DNA of 64,000 nucleotides from an uncultured Bryobacterales bacterium. Its GTDB lineage: Bacteria; Acidobacteriota; Terriglobia; Bryobacterales; UBA6623. The stretch is taken from NCBI GenBank assembly GCA_958295955.1, contig OY282420.1, positions 1,002,435 through 1,066,434 of the forward strand. The letters are read 5' to 3'. A program made the position numbers and the translations under genes. Each line of letters begins with the position of its first letter. Within the stretch, counting starts at the first letter, position 1. This document shows, piece by piece, positions 27,264-36,790 of this stretch. The notes under the pieces are model-generated. The model was not told where the DNA came from and searched no databases. It saw nothing but the letters and a program-made list of their open reading frames with translations.

Positions 27264-28120
27264 TTCCGCATTTCTTCCGCGGCGCGTTGGCGAATGCGTT
27301 CCACGGTCAGGCGGGCTTGCCGCGCTACGCCGGCGTCGATGCCTTCCATCTGCCGCTGGTAGGGCCGGATCAACTCGATGTCCTCGACCGTTCCGACCAG
27401 GTAAAGCCCCACCAGCGCCTGCATTGCATGCACCGATTCGGGACGGATGACGACGACTGCGTCGCCCGCGTCGATTTGCGCCCCGTCGGCGTGCAGCCGC
27501 TCTTGGACAATGCCGGGGAACGGAGCGCGCAGGTCTCGGGATTCCTCTTCTCCTTCTTGCTCGATTCTCGCCAGCAGTGCATTGCTGTCGAAACTGTCGC
27601 CCGGCTGCAGCCTGTTCCTGACGGCGCCGCGGCTCGGGCTCTTGACGCGGTAGGGCTTGAGCATCCCGCGGATTTCTTCGCGGCCGCCGGGGTCGTTGAA
27701 CTTGGTCAGCGCGAGCGCGGCGTTGCGGCGGACCATGGGCTGGGCGTCCTGCAGAAGATGCAGCAACGCTTCGTGGAACTGCTCGCTCTCGACGTCGTCG
27801 CCCATCAACCAGGCCGCCGTCAGCCGCAACTCCGGCAACTCGTGCCGGGCAAGAGCCAGGATGTCGGGATACCACCGGCGGACGGAGGGATCGCCCCGGG
27901 CCATCCGCTCGGAAATTTGCGCGAGCGCGTGCTGCGTCTTGCGCGGGGAGTCGGCATCGGCGAGATATGCGCTGATCCGGTCGTCGTCCAGTTCGCGGCC
28001 GAACCAGGTGTCCATCCAGAACCAGAACGGAATGACGACGGCGGCCAAGGCAAGGCCGGTTGCGATGAGCGTGGCTTTGCGCGTGGCGAAGGCATCCTGC
28101 TGCTGCTCGGTCTCGGCCAT
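27227..28120 (-). CDS. membrane-anchored HEAT-repeat protein with C-terminal biotinyl/lipoyl-like segment
   Basis: 297 residues from ATG 28120; an in-frame open stretch continues upstream to 28165. One membrane span (about 14-37, ATLIATGLALAAVVIPFWFWM) follows a short cytoplasmic N-terminus. Helical HEAT-like units cover about 60-150 (for example ELRLTAAWLMGDD and PMVRRNAALALTKFNDPGG). After residue 175 a beta-rich part has DLRAPFPGIVQERLHADGAQIDAGDAVVVIRPES, which resembles the biotinyl/lipoyl hairpin of membrane-fusion proteins, but the MKM/DKA lysine is missing. Function unknown. It lies 51 bases after the rhomboid gene on the same strand, suggesting one operon and perhaps a protease-partner relation. 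Confidence 0.7.
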   Translation of the reverse strand: MAETEQQQDAFATRKATLIATGLALAAVVIPFWFWMDTWFGRELDDDRISAYLADADSPRKTQHALAQISERMARGDPSVRRWYPDILALARHELPELRLTAAWLMGDDVESEQFHEALLHLLQDAQPMVRRNAALALTKFNDPGGREEIRGMLKPYRVKSPSRGAVRNRLQPGDSFDSNALLARIEQEGEEESRDLRAPFPGIVQERLHADGAQIDAGDAVVVIRPESVHAMQALVGLYLVGTVEDIELIRPYQRQMEGIDAGVARQARLTVERIRQRAAEEMRNQPATANAGGAI

Positions 28121-28171
28121 TTCCTTATTCTCGTATGCATCGCGGGCGGCGGGGAAAAACCGCAAAGCCCG

Positions 28172-28996
28172 CTACAGCGCCGCCGCCGCAAAGTTCCTGT
28201 AGGCGAGCAGAAACGCCGCGGCGACTACGAACCCGACGACGATCGCCGCGCCGCGCCAGATTTTTTCCCTGTCTTCGCTGAGGCCGGGGGTATCGGCGGC
28301 GTAGGCCAGGGCGAAGCCGCCGACGAGCCCGCCGGCATGAGCCGCGTTGTCGATATGCGCGGCGATGAAGCCGAAGATCGCGATACCGATAATCCAGCGC
28401 TTCGCCGCCGACTCGATCAGCGGGTTGCGGCTGATGCGTCCGTGGGCGTAGAGCGCGCCCAGCAGCCCGCAGATGGAGGCGGAGGCGCCGATGGAAAGCG
28501 CCGGCGTCCAAAAGAGGCTCGCCAGGTATCCGGTGATGCCCGAGAGGATGTAGATCACGACGTACCGCTGGGTCCCGAAGATCTGCTCGCACAGCGGCCC
28601 GAGTTGATAGAGCGCCAGCGAATTGAACGCCAGATGCATCAGGCCGCCGTGCAGGAAACAGGCCGTGATCAGACGCCACCACTCGCCGCGGAACATGATG
28701 CCGGCGTACTCCTTGGCGCCGAGGATGTGCAGCACCCGGCCGTCGATGCCGCCCAGAAATCCGCCCTGCCCGTTGAGGCGGGTGGTGAGAATCCAGGTCG
28801 CCGCGAAAAGACCGGCGTTGATCAGCATGATGATGGAGGTCGTGAAGCTCGCCTGAGTGAGCAAGCCCCGGGCGGCCTCCTCGCGCCGGATGCGTTTCGC
28901 CGCGGACGCCGGCAACTCATTGCCGCAGTATTGGCAGGTCTTCGACGAGGCGTCAATGAAGGCCCGGCAGTGGGGGCACATGCGCGGTTTCGACAT
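28172..28996 (-). CDS. rhomboid-family intramembrane serine protease with N-terminal zinc ribbon
   Basis: 274 residues. Residues 7-24 form a zinc ribbon (CPHC ... CQYC). About six membrane spans follow. The rhomboid nucleophile is S172 in SIGASASICGLLGALY, and the catalytic His is H220 in IDNAAHAGGLVGG; HGGLMHLAFN (about 116-125) supplies the oxyanion-side His and Asn. It cleaves membrane-spanning proteins within the inner membrane. Zinc-ribbon fusions to rhomboids are found in several phyla; the ribbon's role is not known. The HEAT-repeat membrane protein gene follows directly. Confidence 0.92.
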   Translation of the reverse strand: MSKPRMCPHCRAFIDASSKTCQYCGNELPASAAKRIRREEAARGLLTQASFTTSIIMLINAGLFAATWILTTRLNGQGGFLGGIDGRVLHILGAKEYAGIMFRGEWWRLITACFLHGGLMHLAFNSLALYQLGPLCEQIFGTQRYVVIYILSGITGYLASLFWTPALSIGASASICGLLGALYAHGRISRNPLIESAAKRWIIGIAIFGFIAAHIDNAAHAGGLVGGFALAYAADTPGLSEDREKIWRGAAIVVGFVVAAAFLLAYRNFAAAAL

Positions 28997-29093
28997 TACG
29001 GGGAACTCTCATCTTGCGCTTCGGAAGGGTCGTTTTGCAAGAGGTAACTGAAATCCGCTCGACGCGCCCCCTGAAACGCCCGCGGGGTAAGAT

Positions 29094-29561
29094 ATGCGCA
29101 TGGCGGTGCAAGCGATCCCCGATGGATACCACGCGGTGACTCCGTACCTGATCGTCGACGACGCGGACGGCGCGCTGGAGTTCTACAAGCAGGCGTTCGG
29201 CGCCCAGGAGGAGTTGCGGCTCGTCTGGCCCGACGGCAGCAAGATCGGGCACGCGGAAATCACGATCGGCGACTCGCGGGTCATGCTCGCGGACGAGCAT
29301 CCGGAGTTCGACGCCTTGGGGCCGAAAACTCGGGGCGGCACGCCGGTCACCCTGTGCTTCTACTGCGACAACGTGGACGAGCGGTTCGCCCAAGCGGTCG
29401 CGGCGGGCGCAACCGTCGTCCGACCGCTCCAGAACCAGTTCTACGGGGACCGGTCGGGAACCGTGCAAGACCCCTACGGCCACATCTGGACGATCATGAC
29501 CCACATCGAAGACGTCCCCGACGAAGAGCTCGCGAGCCGCATGGCCGCGGCCATGCAGTAA
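29094..29561 (+). CDS. VOC-superfamily (PhnB/glyoxalase-like) protein
   Basis: 155 residues of two beta-alpha-beta-beta-beta modules. It starts VTPYLIVDDADGALEFYKQAFGAQE and ends RSGTVQDPYGHIWTIMTHIEDV, the usual signature of the PhnB-like/YdeA group of the vicinal oxygen chelate fold. The C-terminal His and the EDV/EEL tail are typical. Members bind a metal and act on varied small molecules, including bleomycin-type resistance; here the function cannot be specified. The internal GHAEITIGDSRVMLADEHPEF block is standard for the family. The start codon ATG 29094 has an in-frame second Met at codon 3. Confidence 0.87.
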   Translation: MRMAVQAIPDGYHAVTPYLIVDDADGALEFYKQAFGAQEELRLVWPDGSKIGHAEITIGDSRVMLADEHPEFDALGPKTRGGTPVTLCFYCDNVDERFAQAVAAGATVVRPLQNQFYGDRSGTVQDPYGHIWTIMTHIEDVPDEELASRMAAAMQ

Positions 29562-30107
29562 GGAGAAGCCGGATACGGAGTTGTTCAGTCCCGGCAAAAA
29601 TTGATGGTGCGGACCGCAAATCTTGCGCTCGGGTTCGATAACTTCCTCGGTTACCTACGCCAACCAATCGTCCCGCTTCACGGCTTCTCGCCTCTGTCGA
29701 AAGAAGGGCGGCGCCTAACAGCCCGTGGTGAAAGTCACGCAGGCGACGTTGCGCGCCCCGGACAGAACCGGCATCGCGCAAGCGCTCAAGGAACTCGGAT
29801 AAGGATCGCAGACCATACGCGGCAAATGGCCGTATCCACGGTAGGAGCATAGCATGGGCGAGTTGAAGACATTGATCGTCATCGAGGCGTCGGCCGCATA
29901 AGCGCGGCGAACCTGTCTCAAACCCCAAAATTCCGACTCCATCCTTATCTCAAGCCAACCGCCCCGTTCACCGGGAGTTGCGCGAACGGATCGGCCTGCT
30001 GGAGTGCGCGCCGGCGGTTCTCGAGTTTGGATGCGGTCCGGCAATTCTTGCGTTGTTGGCAAGAAGATCGTCTTCTTCTCGTGAGCGGCGCTCATTGCCG
30101 CCACAAC
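29562..30107. other. 546-base region with no recognised gene
   Basis: Both strands were read and only short, low-quality frames appear; none shows a family motif. One short in-frame stretch (about 29723-29803) reads like a protein fragment (ATLRAPDRTGIAQALKELG then stop) and may be a gene remnant. No repeats, terminal inverted repeats or RNA gene were seen. Confidence 0.5.
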
Positions 30108-33100
30108 TCACTGTTGCCGACGGACGGTGAGGAACGGCCCTTGGGGAGTGGAGACGCCGTTGACGGTTGCCGTGACGGGGGCGTCGCTGTCGGGGAGATT
30201 GGGCGGTACGCGCACCGTGAATTGATAGAGGCCGGCGCAGCAGGGCGACGCGCCGGCGTAGAGCACGTCCTGCGCGGCAACGGCGATGCCGCCGAAGGTA
30301 AACGCAACCGCGTCGTGGGGAAGTTTGACCGCGGCTCCCGGAATTTGACCCGTTGCCAACGGCGGCTGAGTGACGCCGAAGCCGGTTCCGAACAGGGTGA
30401 CGAACTCGCCCGGCTCGGCGGGCGTGAACTCTGCTCCAGGAAGCAGGCCGGGCGCGCCGACCAGGTCGGGACCGCCGCCGTGCAGCGCTACGAGCGGGTT
30501 GCGCCCGTCGAGGTTGCTCAGCACGTTGAAAAACGCCGGCGAGACGGCGGCGACCGTTGCGCTTGCCGCTGCGCTGCGCTGTTCGTTGGCCGTTCCGCAA
30601 CCGCGGATGACGGTCAACGCCGCCTCTCCCGGCGCCAGGTCGTGCGGAACTTGGGCGTTGATCTGAGTGGGCGCGACATAGAACAGCGGAGCACGCTTGC
30701 CGCCGATCTCCAGGCAGGTAGCGGCCAAGTTGGCGGCAACCCTGCCTGCGGGGTTCAGAGCGGGGCTCGGCGCGAGCGTTCCCGGCGGGGCGAAGTCTTG
30801 GCCGAAGACGGAAATGAGCGCGTTGGGCGAGATGCGGTTTACAAGCGGGGTTTCGGTGGCGAGCACGATGCCGTCTGCGGGGATCGAGGGAGCGTTCTCG
30901 GACGACGGGCCAACGTTCGCGAAGACAACCGGGATCTCAATGCCTGTCGGCGCCATGCCGTCCGGCGAATCATCCTCTGCAACGCGCACAATCATCAATT
31001 CGCCCTTGTGCGTTTCAGGCGGCAGGCCGGCGCTGTTCACCGTGACGCTAATCTCGGTCGTTCCGGCTCCGCTGCGGGTCCATTCCTGCGGGGACGCCGC
31101 AAGCCAAGGCCGATTCGATTCGATCCGGTACCGCGCCGAGCCGCTTCCCGCATGAGTCAACCGGGTCGTCTGCGGCGCCGGGTTGTAACCGGAAGGCGAG
31201 ACGAACGTGAAGGCCCGCGGACTCGCTTGGATGATCACGTTGCCATAACGCTTGACTCTCGCTACGAGCGTGCCTTCGAGCGTCTGCGTCTGCCGACTGT
31301 TCGACTCCGCGGCTCGGACCAGAATGGTATAGGCGGCCGGCCACCGGTCGACCGGCGGACGGATCCTGACCCTCGCGACACCATCACGCAGGATGAGGTC
31401 CGCCGTCTCGTGAGACTTGACCCACCCCGGCCACAGGTCCTGACCGGCCACCCACAGGCCGGCTTCGGCGCCGGGTGTCGCCGTTTGCGTGCGAAACTCG
31501 ATCTCAAGCTCGCTTGCGTCGGCGGGCATCTGCACGTAGTACCGCTCGAAGTCCAACTCATGGAATTTCAGATCAGTCCCCTGCCACTGGAGAGAAACAT
31601 GCGCGGGCACGCCGCTCTGTAGCTCCCTGGAGTCCAGAGCGAAGGCTGCCTCGGCGAGCTGACCGTCGTCCATCACTACCATGCTTGCGGGGTCTCGACC
31701 CGACACCGCTCCGTTCCAGCCAATGAACGTCGCGGGCGGTCTGCCCACGGCCAGCAGGCGCACTTCGGTCCCTTCGGGGTAGAACCCATCCGACGAGGAC
31801 GGCACGGTGTCGACAGTGTTCCCGTGCCAGTCCTGCCACGCGCTGGTGTTGAGTCGGTACTGCGTGTCCAAAGTCAGCGTCAGCGCGCTGTCGGCGTCCT
31901 GCGGAACCTCTATGGTTTGGGTCATGTCTCCACCGTTGCTCCAGCTTCGGAAACGATGCCGGTACCCTCTCCCCCGGCTCTCGATGAGCCTCGGCGTTAC
32001 GGTGGCGACCGAGAGATCGTCGGCGCGAAACGCGACGGGCGTCCGACCCGAATGCTGATGCGGACAGCACAGACTAACGTTCACGGTAACGGGGTCGACG
32101 TTCGAGTCGATCCGGAAGATCGGGCCGTCTACAAAAGACGCTTCGTAGGCCAGCCCGGGCCCTACCCGTGTGCGAGCTGGATTCGAGGCCTCGCCATGCA
32201 TGGAGACCCACCACCACGACCACCAGTGGTCCCCGGATACTGCCCATCTCAGGAACCTGACCGCACTGCCGGGGGTCGGCATCGCCGACACCTCGATGGG
32301 CGTGCGCAGCGTGTAGTAGCCGTCCGGACTCGTTGGAGTGATGGTCACGCTGCCGTCGTCGGGCGAGCATGTCGTCGCCCCGCGGCACGATACGTTGGCC
32401 GTAGTGGACACCTGATGCTGGGCGATGAAGTTCGCATAGTACAACGTCGTGTCGCGCGTCGCCGTGATCGTATGCGCGCGGGCGCCGTCGTCGCTCCAGC
32501 GCCCGAACAGAAACCGGCTTCCCGGCCGGAACTGCGGCGACGGCGCCTCCAGCGTGTGCGCGCTGCCCGGCTGCCAGGAAAAACTGGCCGGCGCGGTCAT
32601 GCGCTCGCCATCCACGATGATCTCGAGGCCGCCTGGATTGGTCGCGATCACATGCCTTGACGGAATACGGCCGTACAGCCGCGCCACGGAGTCGATGTCC
32701 CCCGGCGACAACTCGGCCAAGGGTTCTCCTCCAAACGGCATGCCAGGTGGGATGGTCCCCATCAGGTAAGTCCGGGCGTGGTTCCGCCGCTTGCTGTGAT
32801 CGAATTCCGGATAAGTCATGATGGACCGGTAGTCGTACGGCCCTATGTCCGGGCCCAGCCCGACGTTCGGGTGCCACGCCCCCCGAGCATAAGGTGTAGC
32901 CGCGATGTTCTCACTGAACACTCTCACATAGCGGTCGCGATCTCTTCGCTGCTGCTCGTGCTCCAAACCGATAGCGTGGCCAATTCCGTGGAGGAGGACC
33001 TCGTAATTGTTGCCGCCGGGTTCGATCTGTATTATCACGTTGCCTGGACTGTTTCCTGCACATAACCAAGTGCCGGACACCGATCCAGGGGCGAAGCGCA

Positions 33101-33668
33101 GGTAGTCCTCATGTTGTGACGTCCGCTCTACGAATCGGAGGACGGTCTTGGTATCCCACGCGCGAATCGCCCGCAAGATCTTCTCGCGTCCGGGCACGCC
33201 GTCGTCGATAACATACGGGATGATTCCATCCGGCCAGAGACACGGAGAACCGTCCTGACGGGAGCCGGCCGGCGCCAGTCCTCGTGTTCCCGGCAGGCCA
33301 TCCGCCAATGGCGACCGCTCCGTAGTCCACCGGGCGACCTCGTCGGCCGTTCCCAGGATCATGTCGCCGGCGTGGACGGCCATGCCGTCGACGACTTGGT
33401 AGTTCAATACCCGCCCCCGAAAAACCGTGATGCCGAATGCGCCCTCAGCCGGATGCGCAGCGGGGCGATGAGGCTGAATCTCTCCTCTCAGTTCCTGCGC
33501 TTTTTCGTCCTTTTCAGCCTGCTGTTGTTGGGCCTTGCGTGTCCTTTCAGTCTGTTGTTTCAGTTGCGTTGCAACCTTTTTAGCGTCTGCGCCATTGTCT
33601 TGCGCGGATGCCGGAGGGATCACCATCAACGCGGAAAGCACGAAAGCGAGAGCAGGAATGTGAAACAT
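30108..33668 (-). CDS. large secreted astacin-like (M12A) protein with substituted catalytic Glu and Solibacter-type C-terminal domain
   Basis: 1186 residues with a signal peptide (cleavage near PASAQ), then a charged coiled-coil-prone stretch (about 30-65). An astacin-like domain follows, about 145-335: LWPDGIIPYVID, the zinc helix at 227-237 written HGIGHAIGLEH followed by EQQRRDRD, and a Met-turn SIMTYPEF with M284. The astacin helix should read HExxHxxGxxH; here the catalytic Glu is Gly228 (codon GGA at 32985-32987), so the three zinc His remain but hydrolysis should fail. Repeated beta domains (PEGTEVRLLAVGRPPATFIGW and similar) fill about 340-900. The last roughly 230 residues (GIVLATETPLVNRISPNALI onward, with YVAPTQINAQVP and LFGTGFGVTQPP) look like the TIGR03437 domain common in Solibacter relatives. 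Probably secreted; role unknown. Confidence 0.8.
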   Translation of the reverse strand: MFHIPALAFVLSALMVIPPASAQDNGADAKKVATQLKQQTERTRKAQQQQAEKDEKAQELRGEIQPHRPAAHPAEGAFGITVFRGRVLNYQVVDGMAVHAGDMILGTADEVARWTTERSPLADGLPGTRGLAPAGSRQDGSPCLWPDGIIPYVIDDGVPGREKILRAIRAWDTKTVLRFVERTSQHEDYLRFAPGSVSGTWLCAGNSPGNVIIQIEPGGNNYEVLLHGIGHAIGLEHEQQRRDRDRYVRVFSENIAATPYARGAWHPNVGLGPDIGPYDYRSIMTYPEFDHSKRRNHARTYLMGTIPPGMPFGGEPLAELSPGDIDSVARLYGRIPSRHVIATNPGGLEIIVDGERMTAPASFSWQPGSAHTLEAPSPQFRPGSRFLFGRWSDDGARAHTITATRDTTLYYANFIAQHQVSTTANVSCRGATTCSPDDGSVTITPTSPDGYYTLRTPIEVSAMPTPGSAVRFLRWAVSGDHWWSWWWVSMHGEASNPARTRVGPGLAYEASFVDGPIFRIDSNVDPVTVNVSLCCPHQHSGRTPVAFRADDLSVATVTPRLIESRGRGYRHRFRSWSNGGDMTQTIEVPQDADSALTLTLDTQYRLNTSAWQDWHGNTVDTVPSSSDGFYPEGTEVRLLAVGRPPATFIGWNGAVSGRDPASMVVMDDGQLAEAAFALDSRELQSGVPAHVSLQWQGTDLKFHELDFERYYVQMPADASELEIEFRTQTATPGAEAGLWVAGQDLWPGWVKSHETADLILRDGVARVRIRPPVDRWPAAYTILVRAAESNSRQTQTLEGTLVARVKRYGNVIIQASPRAFTFVSPSGYNPAPQTTRLTHAGSGSARYRIESNRPWLAASPQEWTRSGAGTTEISVTVNSAGLPPETHKGELMIVRVAEDDSPDGMAPTGIEIPVVFANVGPSSENAPSIPADGIVLATETPLVNRISPNALISVFGQDFAPPGTLAPSPALNPAGRVAANLAATCLEIGGKRAPLFYVAPTQINAQVPHDLAPGEAALTVIRGCGTANEQRSAAASATVAAVSPAFFNVLSNLDGRNPLVALHGGGPDLVGAPGLLPGAEFTPAEPGEFVTLFGTGFGVTQPPLATGQIPGAAVKLPHDAVAFTFGGIAVAAQDVLYAGASPCCAGLYQFTVRVPPNLPDSDAPVTATVNGVSTPQGPFLTVRRQQ

Positions 33669-33953
33669 TATTGTGCCTTTGCTTTCAGCAAGCCGATCTA
33701 TTGCTATTCGTGCGGCTCATAGGAGGCGGATATCAAGACGCCTTTCCCTTGACGATGCAAAAAATAATCGAAGCGGTTTTGAGGCGCACTTAGCATTACC
33801 GGCGTAGGTTGCGACCGCTCGATAGAAGATCGCAACGACATCGTAACACCGCCCACGCATCTAGCGTTCGGCGTTGGTGGCCAAAGCGAACCACGGCCCA
33901 AGATGGTCGCTGTGCCGCCTCGAATGTACCCAAAAGGGGGTAGCCCCCCCAAA

Positions 33954-35342
33954 TTACAACTCCTTGATCGCGGCGGTGAGCTCGCGCACCGCTTGCTTGC
34001 CGTCGCCGAACAGCATCAGCGAGTTGTCGTTGGCGAAGAGTCGGTTGGGGATTCCGGCGAAACCCGGGCTGAGGCTGCGCTTGATGACGATCACCGTGCG
34101 CGCCTTGTCCACTTCGAGGATGGGCATGCCATAGATCGGGCTGCTCTTGTCGTCGCGCGCCGCCGGGTTGACCACGTCGTTCGCCCCGATCACGACCGCA
34201 ACGTCCGTTTCGCCGAACGCGGGGTTCATCTCATCGATGTCGTAGAGGCGGTCGTAGGGCACGTCGGCCTCGGCCAGAAGGACGTTCATGTGTCCCGGCA
34301 TGCGGCCGGCGACGGGGTGGATGGCGTAACGCACTTCGACGCCGCGGGATTCGAGCAGGTTGGCGAAGTCGCGCACCGTGTGCTGCGCCTGCGCCACGGC
34401 CATGCCGTATCCGGGAACGATCGTCGCCACGCGCGCCGTATCGAAGAGCAAGGCGGCCTCCTCGGGACTCGTGCTCTTGACGCGCCCCGCGTAGATGTCG
34501 TCGGCGCAAGCCGCGCCCGCCGCGGCTTCGGCAAGATCGCCGCTCAAAACGTCCCACAGGGAACGGTTCATGGCCTTGCACATGATGCGGGTCAGGATGA
34601 GCCCCGACGCGCCGACCAGAGAGCCGGCGATGATCAGCACGTTGTTGCCGAAGACGAAGCCCGTCGCCGCGGCCGCCAAGCCGGAGCAGGAGTTCAACAG
34701 CGCAATGACCACGGGCATGTCGGCGCCGCCGACGGCGACCGCGAACAGGAAACCGTAAACGAGCGCGGCGACGGTCGCCCCCCAAAAGAAAGGCATCCGC
34801 TCGGGGTCCGCGGCGAAAAGCCCGCCGAGCACGACGGCGGCCACCGCCGAGCCGGAACTGAGCAGGCGAAAGAATCCGCCGCGCGGCTGCCAATACATCA
34901 CGCCCTGCAGCTTGGCCCAGGCGACCAGGCTGCCGGTCAGCGTGGCCGCGCCGATCAGCACCGACAGCGCGCTCGAAATATGAAGCTGGACGGCGGGAAC
35001 GTCGGACACGGCGTCGGCAGTCAGCACGGCCGAGGCCGCGACCAGAGCCGATGCTCCCCCGCCGAACCCGTTGAAAGCCGCGACCAACTGGGGCATCGCG
35101 GTCATTTGCACGCGCACGGCCCAGACGGCGCCGATCAGCGAGCCGAGCGCAACGCCCCAAGCGATCAACTCGTAGCTGAGGATGCGGCTGTCGGCCAGCG
35201 TCGCCAAAACCGCAACGAACATGCCCAGCGCGCCGAGCAGGTTGCCGCGCACGGCGGTGCGGGGCGAGGCCAGCCCCCTCAACCCCAGGATGAAAAGCGC
35301 CGCTGCGGCAAGATAAGCGGCGTTGATCGCGTTGGCTTGCAT
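33954..35342 (-). CDS. pntB: NAD(P) transhydrogenase subunit beta
   Basis: 462 residues. The N-terminal half has about eight to nine membrane spans that form the proton channel with PntAB. The C-terminal third is the NADP(H)-binding domain III (VATIVPGYGMAVAQAQHTVRDFANLLE, AIHPVAGRMPGHMNVLLAEADVPYD, VVIGANDVVNPAARDD and the closing KRSLSPGFAGIPNRLF). The enzyme uses the proton gradient to drive hydride transfer from NADH to NADP+, supplying NADPH. Last gene of a three-gene operon; 9 bases separate it from pntAB. Confidence 0.95.
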   Translation of the reverse strand: MQANAINAAYLAAAALFILGLRGLASPRTAVRGNLLGALGMFVAVLATLADSRILSYELIAWGVALGSLIGAVWAVRVQMTAMPQLVAAFNGFGGGASALVAASAVLTADAVSDVPAVQLHISSALSVLIGAATLTGSLVAWAKLQGVMYWQPRGGFFRLLSSGSAVAAVVLGGLFAADPERMPFFWGATVAALVYGFLFAVAVGGADMPVVIALLNSCSGLAAAATGFVFGNNVLIIAGSLVGASGLILTRIMCKAMNRSLWDVLSGDLAEAAAGAACADDIYAGRVKSTSPEEAALLFDTARVATIVPGYGMAVAQAQHTVRDFANLLESRGVEVRYAIHPVAGRMPGHMNVLLAEADVPYDRLYDIDEMNPAFGETDVAVVIGANDVVNPAARDDKSSPIYGMPILEVDKARTVIVIKRSLSPGFAGIPNRLFANDNSLMLFGDGKQAVRELTAAIKEL

Positions 35343-35351
35343 CGTCGGGCG

Positions 35352-35633
35352 CTACTTCTTCCTCTTGAACATCGCCAACATGCGGCTGGTCACGAGAAAT
35401 CCGCCGACCACGTTGACCGTTGCGAGCGTCACGGCGCCGAACGCCAGGTATTGCGCCCAATCCTGCGCCCCCGATCCGGCAGCGACCAGCGCGCCGACGA
35501 TGGTGATGCCCGAGATCGCATTCGACCCCGACATCAAGGGCGTGTGCAGAGTCGCCGGAATCTTGGTGATGATCTCGAAGCCTACGAAGACCGCGAGGAC
35601 GAATACCGTAATCGCAACGATGAAGGTTTCCAT
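35352..35633 (-). CDS. pntAB: NAD(P) transhydrogenase subunit alpha part 2 (membrane part)
   Basis: 93 residues, three membrane spans plus a short KRKK tail. FVLAVFVGFEIITKIPATLHTPLMSGSNAISGITIVGAL is the family hallmark; this is the membrane segment that is fused to the NAD-binding part in enterobacteria but encoded separately here, as in Rhodospirillum. It helps build the proton-conducting domain II together with PntB. Spacing of 5 bases to pntAA and 9 bases to pntB shows one transcript. Confidence 0.94.
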   Translation of the reverse strand: METFIVAITVFVLAVFVGFEIITKIPATLHTPLMSGSNAISGITIVGALVAAGSGAQDWAQYLAFGAVTLATVNVVGGFLVTSRMLAMFKRKK

Positions 35634-35638
35634 GACAG

Positions 35639-36790
35639 TCAGGCTTCCTGAGTCCGCGGCGCGGCGAGCAACTCGGCAACGCGCTCATGCACGACTTCGC
35701 CGCCGCGGGCGACCAGCGCCCCGCGAACGATTTCGTCTTCCATATCCAGATGGAGGGCGCCGTCTCGAATCAGGATATCGACGAAGTTGGCCACGTTCCT
35801 GGAATACATCTGGCTGGCGTGCGCGGGAACGCCGGCGGGAACGTTCACCGGCCCCAGAATCGTCACGCCGTTGCGCCGCACGACTTCTCCGGCGACGGCG
35901 CCGGCGCAGTTGCCGCCGCGCTCGGCGGCAAGGTCGACGATGACCGTGCCGGGCCGGAGTCCGGCCATCATCTCCGCTGTAATCAACAACGGGGCTTTTT
36001 TGCCGGGCACCGCGGCCGTGGTGATAATCAGGTCCACGCCCGCGAGATGCCGCCCTAAAGCCTCCCGCTGCTTGCGGTAGAACTCTTGCGACTGGGCGGC
36101 GGCGTAGCCTCCCTGCCCTTCCGTTTTTTCGATGTCGATGTCCAACTCGACGAATTTCGCTCCCAGGCTTTCAACCTGTTCCTTGACCGCGGAACGGACA
36201 TCGTAGCCTTCGACCACCGCGCCCAGGCGGCGGGCGGTGGCGATCGCCTGCAAGCCGGCCACGCCCGCTCCGAGCACGAAGACCTTGGCCGGAGTGATCG
36301 TCCCGGCGGCGGTCATCATCATGGGGAACATTCGCGGCGCGCAGTCGGCCGCGGCGAGAACGGCCTTGTAGCCAGCGATCGAGGCCATCGAGCTGAGCGC
36401 GTCCATGCCCTGCGCGCGGGTGATGCGCGGCACGAGCTCCATGGCGAGCAGCGCGACGCCTTTGGCGCCGAGACGGCTCATGCGCTCGGGTTCGTCCAAC
36501 GGGTCGAGGAAGCCGAGCACCGCCGCTCCGGGCCTGAGCCGGCCGGCCTCGCTGTCGCCGATTCCGCGCACCGTCAGCAACAGGTCCGCCGCCGCAAGGA
36601 GCCGCTCGCGGTCGGCCTCGACCGTTGCGCCGACGGCTTCGTAGTCGGCGTCGGCATGAAGCGCTTCGGCGCCGGCGCCCGCTTCGACGCGGACGTCGAC
36701 GCCCTTCGCCTTCAGGGCGGCCGCGTCCTTGGGAATGAGCGCCACGCGGCGCTCGCCCGGAAGCGATTCCTTGAGAACGGCTGCAATCAT
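35639..36790 (-). CDS. pntAA: NAD(P) transhydrogenase subunit alpha part 1 (NAD-binding)
   Basis: 383 residues, soluble domain I. It starts MIAAVLKESLPGERRVALIPKDAAALKAKG as do alanine dehydrogenase/PntA proteins. The NAD Rossmann motif is KVFVLGAGVAGLQAIATARRLGA (about 170-192), followed by RSAVKEQVESLGAKFVELD, and the mobile-loop region lies near ITTAAVPGKKAPLLI. It binds NAD(H) and passes hydride to PntB domain III. First gene of the operon, with a 154-base gap to the divergent Gfo/Idh/MocA gene that should hold the promoter. Confidence 0.95.
   Translation of the reverse strand: MIAAVLKESLPGERRVALIPKDAAALKAKGVDVRVEAGAGAEALHADADYEAVGATVEADRERLLAAADLLLTVRGIGDSEAGRLRPGAAVLGFLDPLDEPERMSRLGAKGVALLAMELVPRITRAQGMDALSSMASIAGYKAVLAAADCAPRMFPMMMTAAGTITPAKVFVLGAGVAGLQAIATARRLGAVVEGYDVRSAVKEQVESLGAKFVELDIDIEKTEGQGGYAAAQSQEFYRKQREALGRHLAGVDLIITTAAVPGKKAPLLITAEMMAGLRPGTVIVDLAAERGGNCAGAVAGEVVRRNGVTILGPVNVPAGVPAHASQMYSRNVANFVDILIRDGALHLDMEDEIVRGALVARGGEVVHERVAELLAAPRTQEA

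Noticed and set aside
29562..30107. Small ORFs in the long gap (for example 29601-29852)
   Set aside because: Poor codon pattern, no ribosome site and no motif; left as unexplained sequence.
33669..33953. Possible regulatory RNA between the astacin-like gene and pntB
   Set aside because: The region is AT-richer, but I could not find a stable extended hairpin or known motif by eye.
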